DNA from: Bradyrhizobium sp.
Lineage (GTDB): Bacteria > Pseudomonadota > Alphaproteobacteria > Rhizobiales > Xanthobacteraceae
Assembly: GCF_016219575.1 (NCBI RefSeq)
Contig: NZ_JACRMG010000040.1
Span: forward strand, 124,001 to 188,000
Length of the DNA: 64,000 bases
Direction: 5' to 3'
The position numbers were made by a program, and so were the translations under genes. Each line of letters begins with the position of its first letter. Position 1 is the stretch's first letter. This document shows positions 45,335-53,100 of the stretch, in pieces. The notes below the pieces were generated by a model. The model worked only from the letters and a program-made list of their open reading frames with translations, had not been told where the DNA came from and ran no database searches.

Positions 45335-46297
45335 CTACTTTCTTCGACTGCGTGCGCGAACCCGTTTCGGCCGGCCCGCCTTGTGGCCGGCCGAATTCGT
45401 TCCGGCGTAGCCCTCGCGAATGATTTCGAGCAGCCGCTGCGATGCCGCGCTGAGAAAGCCGCCGCGTCGGGTCACGGCCACAATGTCCTGGCTTGCCGCG
45501 AGGTCGCCGACCCCTATGGTCGCGATCACTTTCGATCTCAACTCGTCCGCCGCATGGCTTTGCGTCAGCAGCGCGATGCCAAGCCCCGCCTCCACCAGCC
45601 GCTTCTGCGCGGTGAGGCTGTCCACCGGCGTCCAGGCGATCTCGCCCAGCCCATGGGTCATGAACAGCGCGAAGACGTGCGAGGCCGCGATTTCCCGGCG
45701 GCCCGGGATTTCCGGGAAGGCGATCCACCGCTCGCCGCGCAGATCCGCCAGCCGTGCGACGCGCTTGCCGGCCAACGGATGGTCCGGCGCGCAAACCACC
45801 TGCAACTGCTCGGTGGCCAGACGCTCATGGTCGAGGTCGCGCAAGCGGTCCATGTCGTAGCGCAGGCCGACCGTCGCTTCGCCGCGGCGGAGCAGATCGC
45901 TCACCTCCGCACTGGTCGCCGTGCGCAGCGTCAGATCGGCATCGGGATATTCGCGCGCAAAACGCCTGAGGATTTGCGACAGCCGGCCGCCCGCCAGCGT
46001 GCCCACCACCGCCAGCGAAACCGGCCCCGCATTCTGCCGCGTCAGCGCCCGGATCGCATTCTCCGCATCCTGCGCTGCCGCGACTGCACGCTCGGCATAG
46101 GGCACCATCACGCGCCCGGCGTCGCTGAGCCTGGTGCGGCCGGCCGCACGCTCGAACAGGGGCACGCCGAGTTCCTGCTCGAGCAGCGCAATGCGGCGCG
46201 AGATCGCCGGCTGCGAGCGATGCAGCGCGCGGGCCGCATTGGACACACCGCCCCTGCGGTGCACCGTGAGAAAAGTGTTGAGCGCGTCGCTGTCCAC
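45335..46297 (-). CDS. LysR-family transcriptional regulator
   Basis: This 320-residue protein has an N-terminal winged helix at 2-60 (DALNTFLTVHRRGGVSNAARALHRSQPAISRRIALLEQELGVPLFER) and a LysR substrate-binding domain. The C-terminal tail is Arg/Lys-rich. It is divergent from the PEP-mutase/isocitrate-lyase-type gene with 104 bp between, so that gene is the probable target. The inducer is unknown. Confidence 0.93.
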   Translation of the reverse strand: MDSDALNTFLTVHRRGGVSNAARALHRSQPAISRRIALLEQELGVPLFERAAGRTRLSDAGRVMVPYAERAVAAAQDAENAIRALTRQNAGPVSLAVVGTLAGGRLSQILRRFAREYPDADLTLRTATSAEVSDLLRRGEATVGLRYDMDRLRDLDHERLATEQLQVVCAPDHPLAGKRVARLADLRGERWIAFPEIPGRREIAASHVFALFMTHGLGEIAWTPVDSLTAQKRLVEAGLGIALLTQSHAADELRSKVIATIGVGDLAASQDIVAVTRRGGFLSAASQRLLEIIREGYAGTNSAGHKAGRPKRVRARSRRK

Positions 46298-46401
46298 TTC
46301 GCACCTCCATGCAAGAAACTAATGATATGGCAAAGAATAACAAATTTGGCTGATGGGTAAACCGGCGCTATCCCTCACCGATCGCAGGATTGGAGAGCCC
46401 G

Positions 46402-47229
46402 ATGCCCACGCAACTTGAAAAAGCAGAAACCTTCCGCGCCCTGCATGAGCGCCCGGGCGCCTTCATCATCCCGAACCCCTGGGACGCCGGCACCGCGCGC
46501 CTGCTCGCCGCCATGGGCTTCGAGGCGCTGGCAACCACCAGCCTCGGGCTGGCAAATACGCTCGGCCGCGCGACGCCGAGCCTTGCGGAAATCATCGACA
46601 ACTGCCGTGCCATCGCGGAAGCCACCGACCTGCCGGTCAATGCCGACCTGGAGAACTGCGGCGCGGACGAGCCGAAGGCGGCCTCACAGGCGATCCGGCT
46701 CGCCGCAGAGGCCGGCGCCGTCGGCGGCTCGATCGAGGATGCGACCGGCGAGCGGAGCAATCCGATCTACGATTTCAATCTCGCGGTGGAGCGCGTGCAG
46801 GCCGCGGTCGAAGTGGCACGCTCGCTGCCCTTTCCGTTCACGCTGACGGCGCGCGCGGAAAATTTCCTCTATGGCCGCAAGGATGTGGACGACACCATCA
46901 AGCGGCTGCAGGCCTTCGAGGCCGCCGGCGCCGACGTGCTGTACGCGCCGGGCCTCTACGACCTCGCGACCATCAAGACGGTCGTCTCGGCGCTGAAGAA
47001 GCCGTTCAACCTGGTGATGGGCTTCGCCGATCCGACACTGACCGTCCCTCAACTGTCAGCTGCCGGCGTCAAGCGCATCTCGGTCGGCGGCGCCATGGCG
47101 CGCGTCGCGCTGGCGGCGTTCCTGAAATGCGCCCGCGAGATGAAGGACCAGGAGTCCTTCACCTATGTTCGCGAGATGGCGCCGATGAAGGAAGTGCGCG
47201 AGGCGTTTGCGAAGGGCGCGGCGGCGTAA
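46402..47229 (+). CDS. Isocitrate lyase/PEP mutase family protein
   Basis: This 275-residue TIM-barrel protein belongs to the oxaloacetate decarboxylase/carboxyvinyl-phosphonate mutase group. It has PGAFIIPNPWDAGTARLLAAMGFEALATTS at the start, the metal-site region DLPVNADLENCG, and GGSIEDATGE. The catalytic KKCGH/KRCGH motif of true isocitrate lyases is absent. Family members act on small 2-oxo or phosphono acids and the exact reaction is unknown. GGAG precedes the ATG at 46402. It is divergent from a LysR gene, its likely regulator. Confidence 0.87.
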   Translation: MPTQLEKAETFRALHERPGAFIIPNPWDAGTARLLAAMGFEALATTSLGLANTLGRATPSLAEIIDNCRAIAEATDLPVNADLENCGADEPKAASQAIRLAAEAGAVGGSIEDATGERSNPIYDFNLAVERVQAAVEVARSLPFPFTLTARAENFLYGRKDVDDTIKRLQAFEAAGADVLYAPGLYDLATIKTVVSALKKPFNLVMGFADPTLTVPQLSAAGVKRISVGGAMARVALAAFLKCAREMKDQESFTYVREMAPMKEVREAFAKGAAA

Positions 47230-47235
47230 TCTACC

Positions 47236-47322
47236 GTCGTTCCGGGGCATGCAAAGCATGAACCCGGAACCTCGAGATTCCGGGTTCGGCTCTTCGAGCC
47301 GCCCGAAATGACATTGTCGTCG
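47236..47322. repeat. Intergenic palindromic repeat between convergent genes
   Basis: The segment reads CCGTCGTTCCGGGGCATGC through AACCCGGAACCTCGAGATTCC and GGGTTCGGCTCTTCGAGCCG to GAAATGACATT. It contains nested hairpins (for example GGCTCTTCGAGCC). It resembles a dispersed Bradyrhizobium intergenic repeat and may terminate transcripts from both sides. Confidence 0.65.
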
Positions 47323-47339
47323 CCACCGCGACGCCAATG

Positions 47340-47828
47340 TCACCCCTCCTTGAACCCATACTCCGGCACGTTGCCGCTGGCGCCGTAGTATTTGTAGGGC
47401 AGGAACTTGCCGGACATCGTGATCTTGACGCGGTCGCCCTTGGGATTGGGCAGGCGCTCCATGACGAAGTCGAAATCGATCGCCGACATGATGCCGTCGC
47501 CGAATTCTTCCTCGATCAGCGCCTTCCACGCCGGGCCATTGACCATCACCATTTCGTAGAAGCGGTAGATCAGGGGATCGGTCGGCGGCATCGGCGTGCC
47601 GGTGCCGCGCATCGGGATCTCGTTGAGCATCGCGACTTCCGCCTTCGACAGCCCGAACAACTCGCCGGCATTCGCCGCCTGCGGCTTGGTCAGCTTCATC
47701 TGGCCGAGAATGGCGCCGACGATCAGCACCTCGGAATAGCCGCCGATCTTGTCGCAGATGTGCTTCCAGCTCCAGCCCTTCTCGCGCTTGATGTCGAGCA
47801 GCTTCTCCGTGAGGTCGGATCGTATCAT
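47340..47828 (-). CDS. cynS: Cyanate hydratase (cyanase)
   Basis: This 162-residue enzyme converts cyanate and bicarbonate to ammonia and CO2. The active-site residues known from the E. coli enzyme are present: Arg and Glu in DPLIYRFYEMVMVNG and Ser in FGDGIMSAIDFDFV. The helical N-terminal domain and C-terminal GKFLPYKYYG are normal. It is the last gene of the nrtA-nrtB-nrtD-type operon, 21 bp after the ATPase gene, linking that transporter to cyanate. Expression is likely from the sigma-54 promoter at 51027-51042. Confidence 0.97.
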   Translation of the reverse strand: MIRSDLTEKLLDIKREKGWSWKHICDKIGGYSEVLIVGAILGQMKLTKPQAANAGELFGLSKAEVAMLNEIPMRGTGTPMPPTDPLIYRFYEMVMVNGPAWKALIEEEFGDGIMSAIDFDFVMERLPNPKGDRVKITMSGKFLPYKYYGASGNVPEYGFKEG

Positions 47829-47849
47829 GGCAGTCTTCCTTTCCTGAGA

Positions 47850-48761
47850 TCAGCGCGCGATGGCCTGCGCGGAATTGACATCGACCGGGCGCGGCGGCGC
47901 GACGATGGCCGGCTCGTTGAGGCCCGGCCGCACCACCGGCACGTGGCGCGGATCGTGGCCGGGATTCTCGGCGACGAAGATCTTGCTGCGGCTGACCAGG
48001 AAATCGACGATGTGGTTGCGCAGCGCGTAGTAATAGGGATGGCGGTGCAGATCGATGCGGCCGCGATCCTTCGGCAGCGGGTTCTCGACGACCTCCGCCA
48101 GCACCGCGCCGGGACCGTTGGTCATCAGGAAGATCTTGTCGGCGAGATAGATCGCCTCATCCACGTCATGGGTGATCATGAAGGCGGTCTGGCCGGTCTC
48201 GAGGCAAATGCGGCGGACTTCGTCCTGCAGCGTGCCGCGCGTCAGCGCATCCAGCGCCGAGAACGGCTCGTCCATCAGCATGATCTTTGGCGTGATCGAC
48301 AGCGCGCGCGCAATGCCGACGCGCTGCTTCATGCCGCCGGACAGTTCCGACGGGCGCTTGTGCTCGGAGCCGGTCAAGCCAACCAGGTCGATGAAGGTCT
48401 GCGCATGCGCCTTGACCTTCGCACGGTCCCAGTTGCGCCATTTCGAGGTGACGGCGTAGGCGACGTTGCCGAGCACCGTGCGCCACGGCAGCAGCGCATG
48501 GCTCTGGAAGATCACGGCGCGGTCGAGGCTGGTGCCTTCGATCGCCTGGCCGTCGACGATCACCGCCCCCTCGCTCGGCTCGTCGAGGCCGGCGAGGATA
48601 TTGAGCACGGTGGTCTTGCCGCAGCCGGAATGGCCGATCACGCAGCCGAATTCGCCGCGCGACATCGAGAGCCAGAAATTCTCGAACACGGCGGTGGTGC
48701 CGCCGTCGGCGCCGGGATAGCGCTTGGCGATGCCTTCGATGGAGATGAATTTGTCGGTCAC
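47850..48761 (-). CDS. ABC transporter ATP-binding protein (NrtD/CynD type)
   Basis: This 303-residue protein has Walker A GHSGCGKTT, signature LSGGMKQRVGIARAL, Walker B IMLMDEPFSALD and the switch His in MITHDVDEAI. It belongs to the nitrate/sulfonate/taurine class of ATPases, and the cynS gene that follows points to cyanate or nitrate. About 40 residues after the ATPase core end in a Pro-rich tail. It starts 6 bp after the permease gene. Confidence 0.93.
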   Translation of the reverse strand: MTDKFISIEGIAKRYPGADGGTTAVFENFWLSMSRGEFGCVIGHSGCGKTTVLNILAGLDEPSEGAVIVDGQAIEGTSLDRAVIFQSHALLPWRTVLGNVAYAVTSKWRNWDRAKVKAHAQTFIDLVGLTGSEHKRPSELSGGMKQRVGIARALSITPKIMLMDEPFSALDALTRGTLQDEVRRICLETGQTAFMITHDVDEAIYLADKIFLMTNGPGAVLAEVVENPLPKDRGRIDLHRHPYYYALRNHIVDFLVSRSKIFVAENPGHDPRHVPVVRPGLNEPAIVAPPRPVDVNSAQAIAR

Positions 48762-48767
48762 GCCAGC

Positions 48768-49607
48768 CTACTCCGGAAAGGTGACCATGCGCGCAAAGCG
48801 CGCGAGGATCTGGTCGAGCAGCATGCCGACGACGCCGATGGTCAGGATGGCGATGATCACATTCGTGATCGAGAGGTTGTTCCACTCGTTCCAGACGAAG
48901 TAGCCGATGCCGGTGCCGCCGACCAGCATCTCGGCCGCGACGATCACGAGCCAGGCGATGCCGATGGAGATGCGCATGCCCGTCAGGATGGTCGGCGCCG
49001 CGGCGGGCAGGATCACGGTGAAGGCGCGGCGGATGGTGCCGACCTCCAGCGTGCGCGCGACGTTGATCCATTCCTTGCGCACGCTGGCCACGCCAAAGGC
49101 GGTGTTGAGCAGCATCGGCCAGACCGAACAGATGAAGATGACGAAGATCGCCGAGATCGAGGAATCCTTGATGGTGTAGAGCGCGAGCGGCATCCAGGCG
49201 AGCGGCGAGATCGGCTTCAGCACCTGGATGAAGGGATCGAGCGCCTTGCTCATCAGAGGCGACATGCCGATCAGGAAGCCAAGGGGAATGGCGACGAGGA
49301 CCGCGATCAGGTAGCCGAGCCCGACGCGGGCGATCGAATAGCCGAGCTGGATACCCAGCCCCTTGTCGTTGGGACCGTTATCGTAGAAGGGACGCTTGAG
49401 GTGCTCCCACAGCTTGGCGCCGACGTCGAGCGGGCCGGGCATCGCCGACTTGCCCTGCGTCGCGGTCACGCCCATCAGCTTGGCGTATTCCGGGCTCATG
49501 TTGCCGACCGCCGCGGTCTGGCGCGTCGCGATGTGCCAGATGCCGATGAAGACGGCGAACAGCGCGATCGAGACGATCGCTGCACGCAGGCGGAGGGAAG
49601 CGGACAT
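48768..49607 (-). CDS. ABC transporter permease (NrtB/CynB type)
   Basis: This 279-residue inner-membrane protein has a single N-terminal helix, a loop containing KLMGVTATQGKSAMPGP, then five further helices. The EAA loop reads EWINVARTLEVGTIRRAFTVILP, which contacts the ATPase. The class is that of nitrate, taurine and bicarbonate permeases. It follows the binding-protein gene by 2 bp. The window holds no other permease, so the second NrtA-like protein may share this one. Confidence 0.92.
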   Translation of the reverse strand: MSASLRLRAAIVSIALFAVFIGIWHIATRQTAAVGNMSPEYAKLMGVTATQGKSAMPGPLDVGAKLWEHLKRPFYDNGPNDKGLGIQLGYSIARVGLGYLIAVLVAIPLGFLIGMSPLMSKALDPFIQVLKPISPLAWMPLALYTIKDSSISAIFVIFICSVWPMLLNTAFGVASVRKEWINVARTLEVGTIRRAFTVILPAAAPTILTGMRISIGIAWLVIVAAEMLVGGTGIGYFVWNEWNNLSITNVIIAILTIGVVGMLLDQILARFARMVTFPE

Positions 49608-49609
49608 CG

Positions 49610-50995
49610 TCAGCTCGCCTTCTTGATCTTGAAGCTGGCGAGATAATCTTCCGGCTTCGCGGGGTCGAAGGTCTTGCCCATCACGGAGAAGCTCTTCGTC
49701 GTCGCCGTGGGGGGCGTCAGCCCGGCTTCCTTCATCAGCTTGATGGCGTCGGTGGCGAGATAGACCTGCGCGGCGATGCCGGCATAGTCGACGTCGCCCT
49801 TGACCTGCCCCCAGCGCTTCATCTGCGTCATGATCCAGATCGCAAACGACTGCCAGGGGAACGGATCGAAGTCGACGCGGTTCGGCTGGTTGACGATATT
49901 GCCGAGGCCGTCGGCAAACGTGCCGGTCAGGATCTGCTCCAGCACGATCTGCGGCTGGTTCAGATAATTGGCCGGCGCGATCGCTTCCGCAATCTGCTTG
50001 CGGTTCTCCGCCTTGTGCGCAAAGGCGGTCGCCTGGATGATCGACTTCAGCAGCGCACCATAGGTGTTCGGCATCGTCGTGATGAATTCCTTCGACGCCG
50101 CAAAGGCGCAGCAGGGATGTCCTTCCCAGATGTCCTTGGTGAGGATGTGGATGAAGCCGGCGCCGTCGAAGACCGCGCGCTGGTTCATCGGATCGGGGCC
50201 GAGGAATCCGTCGATGTTGTCGGCGCGCAGATTGGCGACCATTTCCGGCGGCGGCACCGCGCGGATCTGCACGTCGACGTCGGGATCGAGACCGTGTTCG
50301 GCGAGGTAGTAGCGCAGCAGGTAATTGTGGATCGAGTAGTCGAACGGCACGGCGAACTTGAAGCCCTTCCAGCTCTTCGGGTCGCGCCTGTCCTTGTGTT
50401 TGATCGCGAGCGTGATGGCCTGGCCGTTGATGTTCTCGATCGCCGGCACCGTGTAAGGCAGCGGATTGGAGCCGACGCCCATGGTGATGGCGATCGGCAT
50501 CGGCGAGAGCATGTGTGCCGCGTCGTATTCCTTGTTGAGGGTCTTGTCGCGGATCACCGCCCAGCCGGCGGTCTTGATGACTTCGACGTTGAGGCCGTTC
50601 TTGGCATAGAACCCCATCGGCGCGGCCATGATGATCGGCGTAGCGCAGGTGATCGGGATGAAGCCGACCTTGAGGTCCTTCTTTTCCAGCGGCCCACCTT
50701 GCGCGAACGCTTCGGTCGCCGTCTTCAGCGGGAAGAACTGCGAAAGTGCCGCGGCTGCCGTCGCTGCGCCCACCGATTTCAGGAAGGCGCGGCGGGCGGC
50801 ATCCTGCGGAAACATCGCGCGCATCACGGCGGACGCAACCACGCCCTCGTAGCGCTTCGCCTCGTTCTCGACCGATGGCTGGACCTGCAACTGGATGTCC
50901 GCCTGATGCTCGGCCTCGCTGACATGCCGGCCGCAGCTGCAGCCGCCAGCGTGAAGCCTGCGGTTCGGATCGAAGGGATTGTCGAAGGTGGACAT
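49610..50995 (-). CDS. NrtA/CynA-type ABC substrate-binding protein with N-terminal Cys-His extension
   Basis: This 461-residue protein starts MSTFDNPFDPNRRLHAGG. The first 65 residues are an extension with C19-x-C21-x2-H24-x5-H30 (GGCSCGRHVSEAEH). A Tat signal with ARRAFLKS at 67-74 and a hydrophobic stretch ending near FPLKTATEAFA follow, then the NrtA/CmpA-fold domain (KVGFIPITCATPIIMAAPMGFYAKNGL onward). Finding a Tat signal this far inside is odd. Relatives bind nitrate, nitrite, bicarbonate or cyanate. It is the first gene of the operon and is preceded by a consensus sigma-54 promoter. Confidence 0.9.
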   Translation of the reverse strand: MSTFDNPFDPNRRLHAGGCSCGRHVSEAEHQADIQLQVQPSVENEAKRYEGVVASAVMRAMFPQDAARRAFLKSVGAATAAAALSQFFPLKTATEAFAQGGPLEKKDLKVGFIPITCATPIIMAAPMGFYAKNGLNVEVIKTAGWAVIRDKTLNKEYDAAHMLSPMPIAITMGVGSNPLPYTVPAIENINGQAITLAIKHKDRRDPKSWKGFKFAVPFDYSIHNYLLRYYLAEHGLDPDVDVQIRAVPPPEMVANLRADNIDGFLGPDPMNQRAVFDGAGFIHILTKDIWEGHPCCAFAASKEFITTMPNTYGALLKSIIQATAFAHKAENRKQIAEAIAPANYLNQPQIVLEQILTGTFADGLGNIVNQPNRVDFDPFPWQSFAIWIMTQMKRWGQVKGDVDYAGIAAQVYLATDAIKLMKEAGLTPPTATTKSFSVMGKTFDPAKPEDYLASFKIKKAS

Positions 50996-51026
50996 GAGGC
51001 CTCCTGCCTATTGCTGAGGCAATTGG

Positions 51027-51042
51027 AGCAAGGAGCGTGCCA
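51027..51042 (-). promoter_or_regulatory. Consensus sigma-54 promoter of the nrtA-nrtB-nrtD-cynS operon
   Basis: On the minus strand the sequence is TGGCAC-GCTCC-TTGCT, an exact match to the -24/-12 consensus TGGCAC-N5-TTGCW. Transcription would begin about 51017, 22 bases before the ATG at 50995. The divergent gene encodes a sigma-54 activator. Confidence 0.88.
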
Positions 51043-51101
51043 TTCCCGGAAAGAGGCGATTATCCAGTCAGCTCCGCAGCTTCCGGATTTGACGGACTAT
51101 C

Positions 51102-51151
51102 ACGATATTTCGTAGTGTACGAGAAATCGTAGCCAAATTACGAGTTTTCGG
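51102..51151. promoter_or_regulatory. Three ACGA-N4-TCGT-like boxes, candidate activator sites
   Basis: ACGATATTTCGT (51102-51113) and ACGAGAAATCGT (51119-51130) are ACGA/TCGT palindromes. A third, ACGAGTTTTCGG (51140-51151), keeps seven of eight arm bases. They lie 60-125 bp upstream of the sigma-54 promoter, the normal place for enhancer sites, and just before the activator's own ATG at 51162, where they could also autoregulate it. Confidence 0.65.
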
Positions 51152-51161
51152 AGTACGAACC

Positions 51162-53096
51162 ATGGAGTTCGCAGCACCGGGGCTTGCCGCAGCCGGGCGT
51201 GAGGCCGACCTGCGCACCCTCGCCTTCGACTACCTGGTGGAGCCCACTTTGCTGCTCGATCCCCAGGCCGACCAGATCGTCGACGCCAATCCCGCCGCCT
51301 GCACCCTGCTCGGCTACGATCGCGCGCTGCTGCGGGAGACCAGGATCAGCACCCTGCATGCCGGACAGATGCCGGCGCTGATCGCCTTCACCCAGGCCGT
51401 GCTCGACAAGGGCTCCTACTGGACCGACGCGCTGACCCCGCGCCACGCCACCGGACAGCAATTGCGGCTGGAATATTCGGGATCGTGGCTGCCGCATGAG
51501 GGGCGCACGCTGATGCTGCTAGGCATGAGCGACCTCGATCAGCGCCGCCGCCGCTACGTCGATGCCACGGCCGAAGACCACATGCGCAGCGGGCTTGCGG
51601 CCTGGCAGCGCGTCGAGCGCGTCTTCCAGGACATCGAGCGCGAAAACCAGCTGATCCTGCGCGCGGCGGGCGAAGGCATCTACGGCGTCAACGCCGAGGG
51701 CAAGACCACCTTCGTCAATCCCGCCGCCGAGCGCATGCTCGGCTGGGCGGCGGACGAACTGGTCGGCAAGGAAATCCACCCGATTGTGCATCACACCTAT
51801 CCCGACGGCCGGCACTATCCCGATCACGACTGCCCGATCTATGCGGCATTCCGCGACGGCGCGGTTCACACCGTCGATGGCGAAGTGTTCTGGCGCAAGG
51901 ACGGAACGCCGGTGTGGGTGGAATACACCTCGACGCCGATCCGCGACCGCGGCGTGGTGGTCGGCGCCGTGATCGTTTTCCGCGACGTCAGCCAGCGCCG
52001 CGAGGCCGACGAAAAACTGCACGCAGCGCTTGCCGAGGTCGACCGCCTGCGCGAACGGCTGGAGCTCGAAAACGCCTATCTGCAGGAGGAAATCCGCATC
52101 GAGACCAATCCGCGCGGCATCATCGGCCAGAGCGAGGCGATCCAGAAGACGCTGCGCCAGGTCAAGCTGGTCGCACCCGCCACCGCAGCCGTCATGATCA
52201 GCGGCGAGTCCGGCACCGGCAAGGAACTGATCGCGCGCGCCATTCACGAGGCGAGCCAGCGCCGCGACCGGCCGCTGATCCGGGTCAACTGCGCGGCCAT
52301 CCCGCGCGAGCTGTTCGAAAGCGAGTTCTTCGGACATGTCAGGGGCGCCTTCACCGGCGCGCTACGCGACCGCATCGGCCGCTTCGAGCTTGCGGATGGC
52401 GGCACGCTGTTCCTCGACGAAGTCGGTGAAATCCCCCTGGAGCTGCAGGGCAAGCTGCTGCGCGTACTGCAGGAGGGTAATTTCGAGCGGGTCGGCGAGG
52501 AACGCACGCGCGTGGTCGACGTACGCCTGATCGCCGCCACCAACCGCGATCTCAAGCAGGAGGTGCAGCGCGGACGGTTTCGCGAGGACCTGTACTTCCG
52601 CCTCAACGTGTTTCCGATCGAGTCGGTGCCGCTGCGCGAGCGCCGCGAGGACATTCCGCTGCTCGCGCAGCATTTCCTGATGCGCGAGCGCTCCGAGCCC
52701 GCGTCCAACCTGCGCCTCTCGGAAGGCGATGTGCGGCGGCTGTCGCGCTACGACTGGCCCGGCAATGTCCGCGAATTGCAGAACGTGATCGAGCGCGCCG
52801 CGATCCTGGCGCAAAACGGCCGGCTGCGGATCGATCTGCCGGACGTATCGGGTCCGAAGCCGGTTGCGGGCGGCGAGCGCCCGAACAGCGATGAACGGCC
52901 GGCGGTGATGACATCGGCCGAGTTGCGCGATCTCGAGCGCAGCAACATCCTGGCGGCGCTGGCGGCGTGCAACGGAAAAGTGTTCGGCGCGAACGGCGCC
53001 GCCTCCCTGCTCGACATCAAGCCCACCACGCTGGCGTCGCGGATGAAGTCGCTCGGGATTGCGCCCGCCCGCCCGCGGCAGGCGGGCTGGCAGTAA
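51162..53096 (+). CDS. Sigma-54-dependent transcriptional activator with two PAS domains
   Basis: In this 644-residue protein, a PAS domain at about 18-120 (LVEPTLLLDPQADQIVDANPAACTLLGYD) and a second at about 165-285 (GIYGVNAEGKTTFVNPAAERMLGW) sense signals. A short coiled coil follows (ALAEVDRLRERLELENAYLQ). The AAA+ domain begins IIGQSEAIQKTL, with Walker A GESGTGKE near 347, the sigma-54-contacting GAFTGA near 396 and Walker B GGTLFLDEVGEI. A Fis-type HTH ends the protein (AASLLDIKPTTLASRMKSLGI). No receiver domain is present, so it is probably a one-component sensor. It is flanked by the cyanate-type operon and the second NrtA-like gene. Confidence 0.94.
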   Translation: MEFAAPGLAAAGREADLRTLAFDYLVEPTLLLDPQADQIVDANPAACTLLGYDRALLRETRISTLHAGQMPALIAFTQAVLDKGSYWTDALTPRHATGQQLRLEYSGSWLPHEGRTLMLLGMSDLDQRRRRYVDATAEDHMRSGLAAWQRVERVFQDIERENQLILRAAGEGIYGVNAEGKTTFVNPAAERMLGWAADELVGKEIHPIVHHTYPDGRHYPDHDCPIYAAFRDGAVHTVDGEVFWRKDGTPVWVEYTSTPIRDRGVVVGAVIVFRDVSQRREADEKLHAALAEVDRLRERLELENAYLQEEIRIETNPRGIIGQSEAIQKTLRQVKLVAPATAAVMISGESGTGKELIARAIHEASQRRDRPLIRVNCAAIPRELFESEFFGHVRGAFTGALRDRIGRFELADGGTLFLDEVGEIPLELQGKLLRVLQEGNFERVGEERTRVVDVRLIAATNRDLKQEVQRGRFREDLYFRLNVFPIESVPLRERREDIPLLAQHFLMRERSEPASNLRLSEGDVRRLSRYDWPGNVRELQNVIERAAILAQNGRLRIDLPDVSGPKPVAGGERPNSDERPAVMTSAELRDLERSNILAALAACNGKVFGANGAASLLDIKPTTLASRMKSLGIAPARPRQAGWQ

Positions 53097-53100
53097 CCCG

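Noticed and set aside
47337..49646. 769-codon open frame antisense to cynS and the ABC genes
   Set aside because: It runs across three well-supported genes and shows only shadow composition.
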